From positions 1 through 64,000 of the forward strand of contig JAKVBG010000011.1 of assembly GCA_022447605.1 (NCBI GenBank): a stretch of 64,000 bases of DNA, written 5' to 3'. The notes beneath the pieces were generated by a model. The model was given only the letters and a program-made list of their open reading frames with translations. It was not told where the DNA came from and searched no databases. This document shows, piece after piece, positions 18,094 to 27,839 of this stretch. Made by a program: the position numbers and the translations under genes. Source of the DNA: Mariniblastus sp. Its GTDB lineage: Bacteria > Planctomycetota > Planctomycetia > Pirellulales > Pirellulaceae. Numbering within the stretch: position 1 is the first letter of the stretch; each line of letters starts with the position of its first letter.

Positions 18094-18682
18094 CCATCCG
18101 CAGCTGAAAGTCATGCTGCTGCGCCCCGGTTCGACGGACCTGGATGAACAAGGCCGCATCACCGGCTCCCTCGACATCCCCTTGAGCGATCTGGGCAGGA
18201 ATCAGGTGCAGCGATTATCGGCTGAGATGCCCCCGATGACGGTGGACCGGGTTTACTCGGCTCCCAGTAGCGCAGCCCGGCAGACGCTTCAGGAATTACC
18301 CCGGTTCAAAAACGTCAAAGTCCGTTTCGACGACAACCTCGCCAACGTCAACCATGGCCTGTGGCACGGCATGCAGATCGTAGAACTGCAGAAAAACCAG
18401 CCCAAGCTGTTCAAGCAGTGGCAGGAAAACCCGGAATTGGTCCAACCGCCAGGCGGTGAGTCGATCGACGAGGTGAGGCTGAGGGTCAATCGCCTGATCC
18501 GACAGATCAGGCGGAAACAGAAAGCCGGAAAGGTCTTGATCGTGGCAGCCGAACCGGTTGCTGGTATCATCCTCTCGGAACTCGATGGTTCTGAACTGCA
18601 ATCGCGCTGGCGGACCCAAGGTCGGTTTGCTGAGTGGACCTGGGTTCGATGCAGAAATGATGAACTTCAGGTAGCCCGGTAG
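18080..18682 (+). CDS. Histidine-phosphatase-fold protein, probable pseudoenzyme
   Basis: 200 aa. The ATG at 18080 overlaps the rpe stop by 14 nt in another frame. The N-terminal pattern LLRPGSTDLDEQGRITGSLDIPLSDLGRNQV aligns with the phosphoglycerate-mutase-like signature. In active members the third position is RHG; here it is RPG, so the phosphorylated histidine is Pro. The later region VLIVAAEPVAGIIL aligns with the strand that normally supplies the second catalytic His as HG; here it is EP. The rest of the fold (GLWHGMQIVEL, GGESIDEVRLRVNRLIRQI) is intact. It probably has no mutase or phosphatase activity and may bind a ligand or regulate rpe. Confidence 0.85.
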   Translation: MNAFNHPQLKVMLLRPGSTDLDEQGRITGSLDIPLSDLGRNQVQRLSAEMPPMTVDRVYSAPSSAARQTLQELPRFKNVKVRFDDNLANVNHGLWHGMQIVELQKNQPKLFKQWQENPELVQPPGGESIDEVRLRVNRLIRQIRRKQKAGKVLIVAAEPVAGIILSELDGSELQSRWRTQGRFAEWTWVRCRNDELQVAR

Positions 18683-18686
18683 CCAT

Positions 18687-19721
18687 TCAGGCTGCCCGGC
18701 GACCGTCTTCCAGTTGTTGGATCATCCGGTCGCAGGCCGTTTGGACATCCTCGGCAGAAATATCCTGCATCGCCAAGTTGTCTGCCGACCTGCGCTCTCG
18801 GCAGGTGCCGTCCTGGTGCCACTTTTGAATATGCAGATGCCCCGCCCCGTAGGCGCCAGACTCACTTGGCAAGGTTGGACCATACAGCGCGATGCAAGGA
18901 GTACCGACGGCCGTCGAGATGTGCATCGGACCGGTGTCGCAGCCGATGAAAAACTCGGCCATCGACAAGATGGCCGCCAACTCGTTGAGGCTGGTCGGTG
19001 GCGCGAGGATGGATGCCTTGGGAGCCTGATCTCGCAACTCATTGGCCATGGCCTGTTCGGCGGGACCCGCCCAGGTAATCAGACTCGGCAATTCATAGTT
19101 CTCGGCGAGATAATTGGCAACTTCAGCAAAACGACCCGTTTCCCAGCGTTTGGAAGCCCAACTCGCCCCCGGGTTGATAACCGCGAACCTCCGGCTTACC
19201 CGAGAGTTGGCCAGGAATTGACGCATCGCATCGACGGCATCCGGTTCGAGCGAAAAGCCGAAATCGGCCCTTGATTCATCCATTTCAAAGGGACCGAGTA
19301 ATTCGAGTGATCGATCCACGAGGTGATCGCGCTGCTGACGCACATTGAAATTATTCAAAAGAGGGGCCAATTCTCGACCCCATCTGCCCCGAATGCCAAT
19401 TCGGGTACGGGCACCTGAGAGATAGCTGAGCAGGGCGCTCTTGGTGATCCCCTGAGGATCAATGGCAATCTCGAATTCCCTCGATCGCAAATCGCGGAGG
19501 ATCGCGCCCCACGCCCGTGGCTTACCGATCCAGCCCTTGGGGATCAGGATGATTTCGTCCAGGCCGGGCTGGGATCGCAATAACTGGTCGCTCGGTTTCT
19601 CAACCGCCCAGGCGATGTAGGCGTCGGGATACTCCCGGCGGAGGGCGGTCAGCAAAGGTAACGTCAAGACACAATCACCGATATGGCTCAGTCGCGAAAT
19701 GAGAATACGTGGTGATTTCAA
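18687..19721 (-). CDS. Glycosyltransferase family 9 (heptosyltransferase-like)
   Basis: 344 aa. It has GT-B fold landmarks of ADP-heptose:LPS heptosyltransferases: ILISRLSHIGDCVLTLPLLTAL at residue 5 and, in the C-terminal half, FFIGCDTGPMHISTAVGTPCIALYGPT, with the Asp-x-Gly-x2-His donor-binding motif. The middle shows VINPGASWASKRWE, typical of the nucleotide-sugar site. It is likely peripheral on the inner membrane and may add a sugar to LPS core or a related glycolipid. Donor and acceptor cannot be fixed from sequence. Convergent with the preceding gene (4-nt gap); no other LPS genes are adjacent. Confidence 0.9.
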   Translation of the reverse strand: MKSPRILISRLSHIGDCVLTLPLLTALRREYPDAYIAWAVEKPSDQLLRSQPGLDEIILIPKGWIGKPRAWGAILRDLRSREFEIAIDPQGITKSALLSYLSGARTRIGIRGRWGRELAPLLNNFNVRQQRDHLVDRSLELLGPFEMDESRADFGFSLEPDAVDAMRQFLANSRVSRRFAVINPGASWASKRWETGRFAEVANYLAENYELPSLITWAGPAEQAMANELRDQAPKASILAPPTSLNELAAILSMAEFFIGCDTGPMHISTAVGTPCIALYGPTLPSESGAYGAGHLHIQKWHQDGTCRERRSADNLAMQDISAEDVQTACDRMIQQLEDGRRAA

Positions 19722-20310
19722 GGTATCTACTTCCCTAAAGACAAACGGTGAGTCGTGATCCTAGAAAATTCATCCCCATTTCCCAAGACGAGTCTAGCTA
19801 GCGAAAGAGCCCATTTTTAACGCTTTTTGCCAATCGATCGCCGTTTCTAGCTGTCGATCCGACCGGCCTGGAATATGGAATCCATTGGCGAATTCGGCAC
19901 GCCCGCCGACCGGAAACTGGACATACTGCCGGGGCCCGTTTCCGATGACCGGCCCGGGCCGGCAGACACGGCCAGCGGGGGACGCTCGAGCAGGGAGGCT
20001 GAGGGGGACAAGAAACCGGTTTGCCCTGGAACGAGGTCTTGCTCGGCAAACCGATCGCCAGGGAGCTCGACGAGACAAACTCATTTCGGGCCGGTCAACC
20101 GTTTTGCGGAGCTGATCGCCCCTGTTCTGCGACCGGTTCGAGACGAATTGTGCCGATTTTCACCTTACAGCCGACCTTTCTTCCTCCAATATCAAGGCTC
20201 GAATACGCTCGTCCAAAGTGAGATCACACCCAACTGTATGGAAATTTGATGAGTGAAACCGACCCGTCTGGTCGGTTTCCAATAATTTCCCGTAAATTCA
20301 CTTATCGCCG
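19722..20310. other. Gene-free region upstream of the 16S promoter
   Basis: 589 nt. The short open frames on both strands (for example 19794-20084 minus) have no recognisable domain and no good ribosome site. A perfect 10-bp hairpin lies near the right end (listed separately). The GC-rich middle (about 19850-20130) contrasts with the AT-rich rRNA leader that follows. Confidence 0.6.
20255..20279. other. Perfect 10-bp hairpin upstream of the rRNA promoter
   Basis: GAAACCGACC / GGTCGGTTTC with a 5-nt loop, 32 nt upstream of the -35 box. Only a weak T-rich stretch follows on either strand. It may be a terminator insulating the rRNA promoter or a protein-binding site. Confidence 0.55.
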
Positions 20311-20338
20311 TTGACAGTGGGAATTGTTACCCTAAAAT
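20311..20338 (+). promoter_or_regulatory. Promoter of the 16S rRNA unit
   Basis: A perfect -35 TTGACA (20311-20316), a 16-nt spacer and TAAAAT (20333-20338, five of six consensus matches) give the strongest sigma70-like promoter in the window. Transcription would start near 20345, about 270 nt upstream of the mature 16S 5' end. Confidence 0.75.
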
Positions 20339-20349
20339 TGCACCTCACA

Positions 20350-20387
20350 AGAGCGGGTGTACGCCCGCTCTGTTTTGTTCTTTGACA
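20350..20387 (+). promoter_or_regulatory. rRNA leader hairpin plus boxA-like antitermination element
   Basis: An 8-bp hairpin AGAGCGGG / CCCGCTCT (20350-20371) is followed by a U-rich run and then TGTTCTTTGACA (20376-20387), close to the bacterial boxA consensus TGCTCTTTAACA. The order hairpin then boxA matches the boxB-boxA arrangement of rrn leaders bound by NusB/S10. The hairpin plus U-run could also act as an intrinsic terminator that antitermination overrides. Confidence 0.7.
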
Positions 20388-20407
20388 ATTTAGTAGTGAA
20401 CTCTTGT

Positions 20408-20450
20408 GTTCTTATTCAGGTTCGATTTATCGAATCCAGATAAGAACAAA
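20408..20450 (+). other. Pre-16S leader stem-loop
   Basis: GTTCTTAT pairs with ATAAGAAC across a loop that contains a second short stem (GGTTCGAT / ATCGAATC). It probably folds in the nascent leader. I could not find a clear long-range partner downstream of 16S. Confidence 0.45.
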
Positions 20451-20615
20451 CCTCAATTCTATTTGAATTGAATAAGCCAGCATGAGAACATGCGAACCAG
20501 GGCCAGATCGACATTATTCCAGTCGGACTGGTTCTTAAGTTCAAACAAGTCGTCTTTAAGACGGCAACTTTAATTGGCTAGTCGTCTACGAAGCTTCGGC
20601 TTTGTAGCAAGCATA

Positions 20616-22145
<1,530 letters not shown>

Positions 22146-22175
22146 TTAAACGAACGGTATTTACGAATCGTTCGG

Positions 22176-22204
22176 TCACACATCATGGTGACATGATGTT
22201 GTGA
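22176..22204 (+). other. Hairpin downstream of 16S, possible processing signal
   Basis: A nearly perfect 12-bp stem (TCACA-C-ATCATG with CATGAT-G-TGTGA, one bulge) with a GTGA loop begins 41 nt after the 16S 3' end. A shorter CGAACG/CGTTCG stem precedes it (about 22151-22174). Either could be an RNase III-type cleavage site. Confidence 0.5.
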
Positions 22205-22279
22205 TTCTTAGTGGAACATGATCTCAAGCAACGGTACAAGAGTCAGGTGTTCAATCACCAACTACTTTATTGATAACAA

Positions 22280-22321
22280 AAACCCGCTGTTGGTCTAAGC
22301 CAGGACCTCAGCGGGTTTTTT
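22280..22321 (+). terminator. Terminator of the 16S unit
   Basis: AAACCCGCTG pairs with CAGCGGGTTT, with an inner GGTC/GACC stem, followed by TTTTTT. It ends the rRNA transcript before hslU and shows that 16S is a separate transcription unit. The A-run upstream may let it also work for hslU from the other side. Confidence 0.88.
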
Positions 22322-22400
22322 GTGCGCGCTACGAGAATTCTTCCCAAACGTTTGAAGATACCAGGCACCTGGGGACGGCATCCCCCCAACGGCAACCGAT

Positions 22401-23786
22401 CTACAGAATGAAGCGACTCAGGTCTTCATCCTCGGTGATGGCCGCCAGTCGCTGGGCCACATACTGGCCATTGATTTCGACCTTCCCCATCTTCATGTCG
22501 GGCGCTTCGAAACTGAGATCTTCCAGAAGGTGCTCCAGGATCGTATACAACCGTCTGGCCCCAATGTTCTGGGTGGTCTGGTTTACCTGGAAGGCATACT
22601 CCGCCAGTGCCTCGACGGCATCGGGGGTAAAATCCAGTTCAACGCCCTCCGTTTTGAGCAGAGCCGCGTACTGGCGGGTCAGGGAATTCTTTGGCTCAGT
22701 CAGGATCTGCATGAAATCATCTTTCGTCAGATCGTCCAACTCGACACGGATCGGGAAACGCCCTTGCAATTCGGGCATCAGGTCGCTGGGCTGGTTCTTG
22801 TGAAACGCCCCGGCCGCCACGAACAGAATATGGTCCGTTTTGACGTAGCCATACTTGGTCTGCACCGTGGTCCCTTCCACGATCGGCAACAGGTCGCGTT
22901 GGACCCCCTGCCGGGATACGTCGGTCCCTTTCCCGTCGCTGGCAATCACCTTGTCCAACTCATCCAGAAAAATGATCCCCATATCCTGGGCCTGAGCAAT
23001 CGCCATCTCGTTAATCTTTTCCTGGTCCAGCAGGCTTTCACACTGTTGATCAAAAATGACTTTCCGAGCATCGGCGACACTCAACGAACGGGTGACCGAA
23101 CTCTTGGGTATGATCTTTTCCAGCATTCCCTGAAAATCCATGTCCATCTGTTCGAGCCCCATGCCTCCCATCATGACCGGCTGCGCCTTCTGCTCAATCG
23201 TCAGCTCCACCTGGCGATCCTCAAGTTCTCCCGCAACGAGCATATCCTTCATTTTGGCTCGCGTACGTTCATAGGAATCGGTCTCCAACTCAACGGGAGC
23301 GGCATCCGGTACCGGTCCATCCCCGTTTCCGGCAGGCTGAAATTCATAAGCCTTGGGACGTGGCGCGAGCAGGTCCAACAACTTGTCATCCGTTCGGTCT
23401 CGAGCCAAGGTTTCGACACGTTTCTTTTCGGCGGCCCGGATTAACGAGATGGAATTCTCGACCAGCTCTCGAACCATACTCTCCACGTCCCGGCCGTAAT
23501 ATCCGACCTCGGTGTACTTGGTCGCCTCGACCTTGATGAACGGCGCATCGGTAAGTTTTGCCAGACGCCGAGCTATCTCTGTCTTTCCTACACCTGTCGA
23601 GCCAATCATCAGAATGTTCTTGGGCGCGACTTCGCCTCTCAAGTCTTCCGACAATTGCTGCCGCCTCCAGCGGTTGCGAATCGCAATCGACACAGCGCGC
23701 TTGGCCCGCGCCTGTCCGACAATATAACGGTCCAGTTGCTTGACCAGTTCGCGGGGCGTCTGGGCTTTTCTCTTTAATCCAAACAT
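22401..23786 (-). CDS. hslU: ATP-dependent protease ATPase subunit HslU
   Basis: 461 aa from ATG 23786 (MFGLKRKAQTPRELVKQLD); an in-frame TTG at 23828 would add 14 residues. It is the AAA+ unfoldase of the HslUV protease in the cytosol. It shows YIVGQARAKRAVSIAIRNRWRR near the start, Walker A GSTGVGKTEIARRLA and GYYGRDVESMVRELVE. An I-domain includes a Met/Gly-rich stretch (MMGGMGLEQMDMDFQGML). Walker B IIFLDELDK and GRFPIRVELDDLTKDDF follow. The end DLSRFIL is the C-terminal tail type that inserts into HslV to open its pore. Just downstream of hslV, so they form the standard operon, here in the order V-U. Confidence 0.96.
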   Translation of the reverse strand: MFGLKRKAQTPRELVKQLDRYIVGQARAKRAVSIAIRNRWRRQQLSEDLRGEVAPKNILMIGSTGVGKTEIARRLAKLTDAPFIKVEATKYTEVGYYGRDVESMVRELVENSISLIRAAEKKRVETLARDRTDDKLLDLLAPRPKAYEFQPAGNGDGPVPDAAPVELETDSYERTRAKMKDMLVAGELEDRQVELTIEQKAQPVMMGGMGLEQMDMDFQGMLEKIIPKSSVTRSLSVADARKVIFDQQCESLLDQEKINEMAIAQAQDMGIIFLDELDKVIASDGKGTDVSRQGVQRDLLPIVEGTTVQTKYGYVKTDHILFVAAGAFHKNQPSDLMPELQGRFPIRVELDDLTKDDFMQILTEPKNSLTRQYAALLKTEGVELDFTPDAVEALAEYAFQVNQTTQNIGARRLYTILEHLLEDLSFEAPDMKMGKVEINGQYVAQRLAAITEDEDLSRFIL

Positions 23787-23831
23787 GATCTTCAACTTGA
23801 AATGATTCTGATCCAGAAGGTCAACCAACCA

Positions 23832-24377
23832 TTAGGCGTCCAGCATCTGGAGAGTTTCCACAACAATATTCGTGTTCGTATAGATGTCGATACTACCGGC
23901 AATCTTCAATGATTCCACCACGATCTCGGGGGCGGACAATTGACTGTGTTCCTTCAAAGCACGCGCTGCTGCAATCGCATAGTTACCGCCTGAACCGATT
24001 CCCACAATCCCATCAGTCGGCTGAATGACATCTCCCGTACCACTGACAAGCAGTGTGTTTTTCCCGTCGGTGACGGTCAAAAGAGCTTCCAGCTGTCGCA
24101 ACGCCTTGTCGGTTCGCCATTGGCGGGCCAGCTCCGTCGCGGCCCGGGGAATGTTTTCAGGAGAATCTTTCAGCTGTTGTTCAAATCGCTCCAACAGAGC
24201 AAAAGCGTCGGCACTGCTACCGGCAAAACCGCACAGGACACGGCCCCCGAGCAACTTGCGGATTTTCATCGCGTCCGTCTTCATGACGGCGTTGCCCAGC
24301 GTCACTTGCCCATCGCCACCCATGGCAACCGTGCCCTCGTGTTCAACGGTCAATATCGTCGTGGCGTGAATTTTCAT
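23832..24377 (-). CDS. hslV: ATP-dependent protease subunit HslV (ClpQ)
   Basis: 181 aa from ATG 24377. The long upstream open frame to 24887 is not supported, and GGGAACAG precedes the ATG by 4 nt. It is the proteasome-beta-like threonine peptidase of HslUV. It shows [45 protein letters not shown] and [14 protein letters not shown]. The predicted nucleophile is Thr6 in [11 protein letters not shown], implying a 5-residue propeptide as in Bacillus CodW rather than Met removal alone as in E. coli. It ends 45 nt before the hslU ATG, so co-transcription is near certain. Confidence 0.95.
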   Translation of the reverse strand: MKIHATTILTVEHEGTVAMGGDGQVTLGNAVMKTDAMKIRKLLGGRVLCGFAGSSADAFALLERFEQQLKDSPENIPRAATELARQWRTDKALRQLEALLTVTDGKNTLLVSGTGDVIQPTDGIVGIGSGGNYAIAAARALKEHSQLSAPEIVVESLKIAGSIDIYTNTNIVVETLQMLDA

Positions 24378-24555
24378 TTTGCTGTTCCCACCGGTTTTTA
24401 TCCCTCTATTCTCTATCATTTGAGCCCCTTTCTCTAGGCCACTCAAGGGTCTTCCTCGCGACAATGCTGGGTGACCGAAAATCAGCCACCTATGCAACGG
24501 CCCCCCCGGCAACACTATATTGGTGTCTCGCAAACCACCTAACCGGAATACCCCC

Positions 24556-25185
24556 ATGACAGAAAACAGCAAAAGTGACGCGCCTCGCAGCCCTCTCATG
24601 ATGAACCGCAAACAGACGGCATTGGTGGTCATTGATGTGCAAGAAAAACTGCTTCCCCTGATCGACAACCATGTTTTATGTTGCTGGAATATCGGTCGCC
24701 TGGCACAGGGATGTCGCCTGCTGGAGATCCCGGTCGTCACCACCGAGCAATACCCGGCTGGCCTGGGCAACACGATTGCTTCGCTCTCATCCCTGCTACA
24801 GGATGCCGGCTCGCCATTCCTGGAAAAAACCATGTTCAGCGTGCGGGAGCTGGCCTCCGTTTTTGAACAGCTCAAAGAGAGCGGCATTCAAAACCTGATC
24901 CTGACAGGGGTGGAGTCCCACGTCTGCATCATGCAGTCCGCCCTCGACCTGATGAGCCAGGGCTTTGATGTTTTCCTCCCGGTCGATGCGATCAGTTCCC
25001 GGTACCAGGTCGACCACGAGACGGCCTTGTGCCGTCTGGAAACGAGCGGGGCCACTCTGGTGACCACGGAAATGGTACTCTTCGAATTGTGCGTCGGTTC
25101 CGACTCGCCGGAATTCAAGGGAATCAGCCAACTGGTCAAGGAAGAACCACCAGAAGAAAACAGGGCAGCCGATCAGGAAGCCTAA
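24556..25185 (+). CDS. Isochorismatase-family cysteine hydrolase
   Basis: 209 aa from the ATG at 24556; the open frame extends upstream to a TTG only. It shows [14 protein letters not shown] near residue 25 (catalytic Asp), a Lys in FLEKTMFSV, and [32 protein letters not shown], with the nucleophile Cys near 120. This is the complete Asp-Lys-Cys triad of the isochorismatase/nicotinamidase superfamily, closest in pattern to the YcaC-like group. The substrate is unknown; no enterobactin or NAD genes are adjacent. The C-terminal 20 residues are Glu-rich. Its stop overlaps the stop of the convergent small membrane-protein gene by 4 nt. Confidence 0.9.
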   Translation: MTENSKSDAPRSPLMMNRKQTALVVIDVQEKLLPLIDNHVLCCWNIGRLAQGCRLLEIPVVTTEQYPAGLGNTIASLSSLLQDAGSPFLEKTMFSVRELASVFEQLKESGIQNLILTGVESHVCIMQSALDLMSQGFDVFLPVDAISSRYQVDHETALCRLETSGATLVTTEMVLFELCVGSDSPEFKGISQLVKEEPPEENRAADQEA

Positions 25186-25397
25186 TTCCAGAAACCCGCC
25201 AGAAAAATAATGGCAAAAATAATCGCCATGAACCCGACGACCCAGATCAACGACCGGTAGGATTGTATCACAATGTCAGACATGTATTCATGGCGTGTCG
25301 CTCCATAAACCAGACTGATCGCAATCACCAACGGCAGGGCAAACCAAATTTTGGCCAACGAGTTGGCCAATGGCAAGATTTCTATCAGCTCGTTCAA
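25182..25397 (-). CDS. Small two-TM membrane protein
   Basis: 71 aa. Two hydrophobic segments are visible, IWFALPLVIAISLVYGA (about 18-34) and SLIWVVGFMAIIFAIIFLAGF (about 49-69), with a short polar loop between them carrying RHEYMSD. The ATG overlaps the stop of the upstream gene by 4 nt (ATGA type), so it is translationally coupled to the 242-aa membrane protein. I do not recognise a family. It may be a subunit of, or stabiliser for, the larger protein. Confidence 0.8.
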   Translation of the reverse strand: MNELIEILPLANSLAKIWFALPLVIAISLVYGATRHEYMSDIVIQSYRSLIWVVGFMAIIFAIIFLAGFWN

Positions 25398-26122
25398 GAT
25401 CCGCTCCTTTGCGAGGTATCACCGGCCCTATCCGGCGCATCAACCGCTCCCTTTTTTTTCTTCTTCTTGGCTTCGATCTTCTCTCTCTGTTCGGCTGTCA
25501 AAATGGCGGGGCCGGTAAAGGCATCGTAAATGGCCAATAGATTCAGCAAACCTGCAATCACGCAATACAGTGTTCCCATCTCGAACATGTGTTTCATTTC
25601 AAAATGCCACATCCCCAGAACATCAACCTCATTCTGGTCAATGGGACCAGCAGGGGGGGCCATGAAACCATCCTTGTACGTCCTGCTGGGAAGCCCGCTC
25701 CCGCTGTCAACGACGTCGGGAGGAATTTGCCGGAATGACTTGCCCATCCCGCTGCCCTCGGGGTAACGCTCGCAAAGCACCAGGAACGGATCGCCACCAT
25801 CCCTGGTCTTTACCGACTGCACAATTGCCGGCAGTGCAACCAACCCGGCTCCCAGTTGACAAATATACTGCCAGCGGAAGTCCCCCCGTTCAAAGGAGGC
25901 GTAGACAACCCGGCCCCGTCCCAGCCACAAGCCGAAAATGAAAATGCTCAAAATACAGACCATGAACAGCAGGCCCTTGCCGTACCGACGCTGGTAAATA
26001 TGACCTGCGCCCGGCCACATCCAGGCCAGAAAAGCAGCCCAATACGGGTCGCGCAACTCAACCCGGACTGTTTTCCCGTGTTCCTGTGGATAAACTACTT
26101 CTACCATGTGGGCTCGATTCAT
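25394..26122 (-). CDS. Membrane protein, DUF6677-like
   Basis: 242 aa. The N-terminal WAAFLAWMWPGAGHIYQRRYGKG looks like the TM2/DUF6677-type opening used by planctomycete membrane proteins. It is followed by LLFMVCILSIFIFGLWLG, a segment around LGAGLVALPAIV, a polar extracytoplasmic-looking middle (about 105-170) and a last TM (MGTLYCVIAGLLNLLAIYDAF). The tail carries a Lys run (EKIEAKKKKKKG), presumably cytosolic. It starts with ATG at 26122 and runs directly into the 71-aa gene. The family name is from memory of the N-terminal pattern, so the function stays open. Confidence 0.82.
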   Translation of the reverse strand: MNRAHMVEVVYPQEHGKTVRVELRDPYWAAFLAWMWPGAGHIYQRRYGKGLLFMVCILSIFIFGLWLGRGRVVYASFERGDFRWQYICQLGAGLVALPAIVQSVKTRDGGDPFLVLCERYPEGSGMGKSFRQIPPDVVDSGSGLPSRTYKDGFMAPPAGPIDQNEVDVLGMWHFEMKHMFEMGTLYCVIAGLLNLLAIYDAFTGPAILTAEQREKIEAKKKKKKGAVDAPDRAGDTSQRSGS

Positions 26123-26225
26123 GGCCTGGCCGGCCCAAAACCGGTGGCCATTTTGAGTTCGGGTCTGGAGATTCGGTCATTCTAACCGGAAACCAGCATT
26201 ACACCAGATCAACCGAGTTGAATCG

Positions 26226-26963
26226 ATGGCGAACCGATTTTTTGTAAAACCACCCGTTGCCGATCGTTGTCTGATTACTGGGGAATCGGCCCATCACATG
26301 ATCAACGTCATGCGGATGAAAGCGGGAGATTCGGTCACCCTGTTTGACGGCACGAACCGCGAATACCAAGGGAGCATCACGGAACTGGACCGGAAATCCG
26401 TCACCATTTCGATTCAATCAGTAAACGAAGTCTCCCGGGAACCGGAAGTCCGCTCAACCTTGGCGGTCGCCTTTCCCAAGGGGGATCGCCAGAAGTTCAT
26501 GATCGAAAAACTGGTCGAACTCGGAGTCAACAAACTGGTTCCCCTGCTCACCGAACGATCCGTGGTTAAAATCCAGCCCCGGTCCATGGAGAAAATCGAG
26601 CGTTGGATCGAGGAGGCAAGCAAGCAGTCTGGACGGAATCAACTGATGCAGGTGGAACCGGCCGTTTCGTTTAAGGACTGGATTCAACGGCCAACCGAGG
26701 GCCCCAGATTCCTGGCAGACCCCCGCGCCCCGCAAGCCAGCGTTACCGACGCGGCCAGACGGGCCCAGACAGCCAAGTCCGTATCTTTGTCCATTGGACC
26801 CGAAGGTGGTTTTACCTCGCAGGAGATCGAGGACGCCGGACGGGCAGGGTGGGCGCCCCTCCGGCTTGGAACCACGACATTACGCATTGAAACCGCAGCG
26901 ATTGCTGCGGCCTCCCTGTTCAGCATTGCCGGCAGCCTGGCGGTGAACGGGCAAAACGATTAG
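26226..26963 (+). CDS. rsmE: 16S rRNA (uracil1498-N3)-methyltransferase
   Basis: 245 aa, normal length. It methylates U1498 in the decoding region of 16S rRNA. The PUA-like N-terminal part (1-70) has HHMINVMRMKAGDSVTLFDG. The SPOUT methyltransferase domain carries FPKGDRQKFMIEKLVELGVNK, RSVVKIQ, EEASKQSGRNQLMQVEP and the knot with the SAM loop SIGPEGGFTSQEIEDA plus LRLGTTTLRIETAAIAA. All landmarks of active RsmE are present. It is divergent from the DUF6677-like gene and apparently monocistronic. It sits about 4 kb from the 16S gene, probably by chance. Confidence 0.95.
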   Translation: MANRFFVKPPVADRCLITGESAHHMINVMRMKAGDSVTLFDGTNREYQGSITELDRKSVTISIQSVNEVSREPEVRSTLAVAFPKGDRQKFMIEKLVELGVNKLVPLLTERSVVKIQPRSMEKIERWIEEASKQSGRNQLMQVEPAVSFKDWIQRPTEGPRFLADPRAPQASVTDAARRAQTAKSVSLSIGPEGGFTSQEIEDAGRAGWAPLRLGTTTLRIETAAIAAASLFSIAGSLAVNGQND

Positions 26964-27099
26964 TTGCGTCACTCGCTCCGCACAGGCAAATTTTTGGTGG
27001 CCTCGGCAAGTGGAGCAGCCTGGCTGGCCTCACCTGCAACATGATTCGCCACACGCGGTGCCCAAACGCAGGGGTTCAGCGACCAACTGGTTGAGGCGA

Positions 27100-27624
27100 T
27101 TATTCCTTTTTGGATGGCTCCGGTTTGGTCTTCTCAAACGTACCAAACAGATGGCCACCCACGTCGCCGTGAGCCCAGGTTCCGGCGTACTTGTTCTTGC
27201 GGAAAACAACACGGGCATCAAACGTGCCAAGCCCCGGCACAAACAGGCTGTCGACGGTCATCACCGGCGTGTTGCCAGCCCATTTCACCTGGATGGCAAG
27301 CGGCACGGTCACGTCGTTTTTGCCGTACTTGATACGGGCAGTAATCCTCCAGAAATCCCCCTCTTCCATCTTTTCGACCTCGAGGATTTCGTAGGTTTCG
27401 GACGTCAGGTCCTGGCCAGGTTCACTGGTGACCGTGAATTTCCCCGTCAATTTTGTTCCCGATAACCGTTCCTTGAAATTTCTGTAGCGCCTTTGCATGA
27501 CGGCGTCAGGTTCTTTTTCTTCCCCAACGGCCCCTTCCGGTGATTGGGCCAACAGTTCGGAACCCTGATAAATCAGGCCCGAAATCAAAACGACGATAAA
27601 CGGTAGTAAAAAAATTTGTTTCAC
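27100..27624 (-). CDS. Secreted protein of unknown function
   Basis: 174 aa from the GTG at 27624, which has AGGAG at 8-nt spacing; a TTG one codon upstream is the alternative. The signal peptide is MKQIFLLPFIVVLISGLIYQ, with a likely cleavage after LLAQ. The mature part has an acidic linker and then a beta-rich domain: FKERLSGTKLTGKFTV, YEILEVEKMEEGDFWRITARIKYG, VPLAIQVKWAGNTPVMTVD, LGTFDARVVFRKNKYAGTWAHGDVGGHLFG. The C-terminus is Lys/Glu-rich. I think this is a conserved planctomycete secreted protein but cannot name the family. Monocistronic. Confidence 0.8.
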   Translation of the reverse strand: MKQIFLLPFIVVLISGLIYQGSELLAQSPEGAVGEEKEPDAVMQRRYRNFKERLSGTKLTGKFTVTSEPGQDLTSETYEILEVEKMEEGDFWRITARIKYGKNDVTVPLAIQVKWAGNTPVMTVDSLFVPGLGTFDARVVFRKNKYAGTWAHGDVGGHLFGTFEKTKPEPSKKE

Positions 27625-27839
27625 CAAAGCGACTCCTGTAAGAATGGCTTGAATATCTGCGAATCCATCGTCAAACAGCCAACTTCCCGTAATTTACGTC
27701 CAGTCGTTGGCGTCTGCGAACCCACCAGAGGCGGCCTACCATCATACGCGACATTGGTGTTGCCAAATATCCCCAACCTACTTAAGCTACGCGACTGCAT
27801 GAAGGATATTTCACTCGGAAACTGTGGTAAGCAAGGGAG

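Noticed and set aside
19794..20084. Minus-strand 96-codon frame upstream of 16S
   Set aside because: Arg/Pro-rich, no ribosome site and no family; typical of GC-rich non-coding DNA.
23832..24887. HslV starting at 24887 with a 170-residue extension
   Set aside because: The extension is not HslV-like; ATG 24377 has a ribosome site and gives the normal length.
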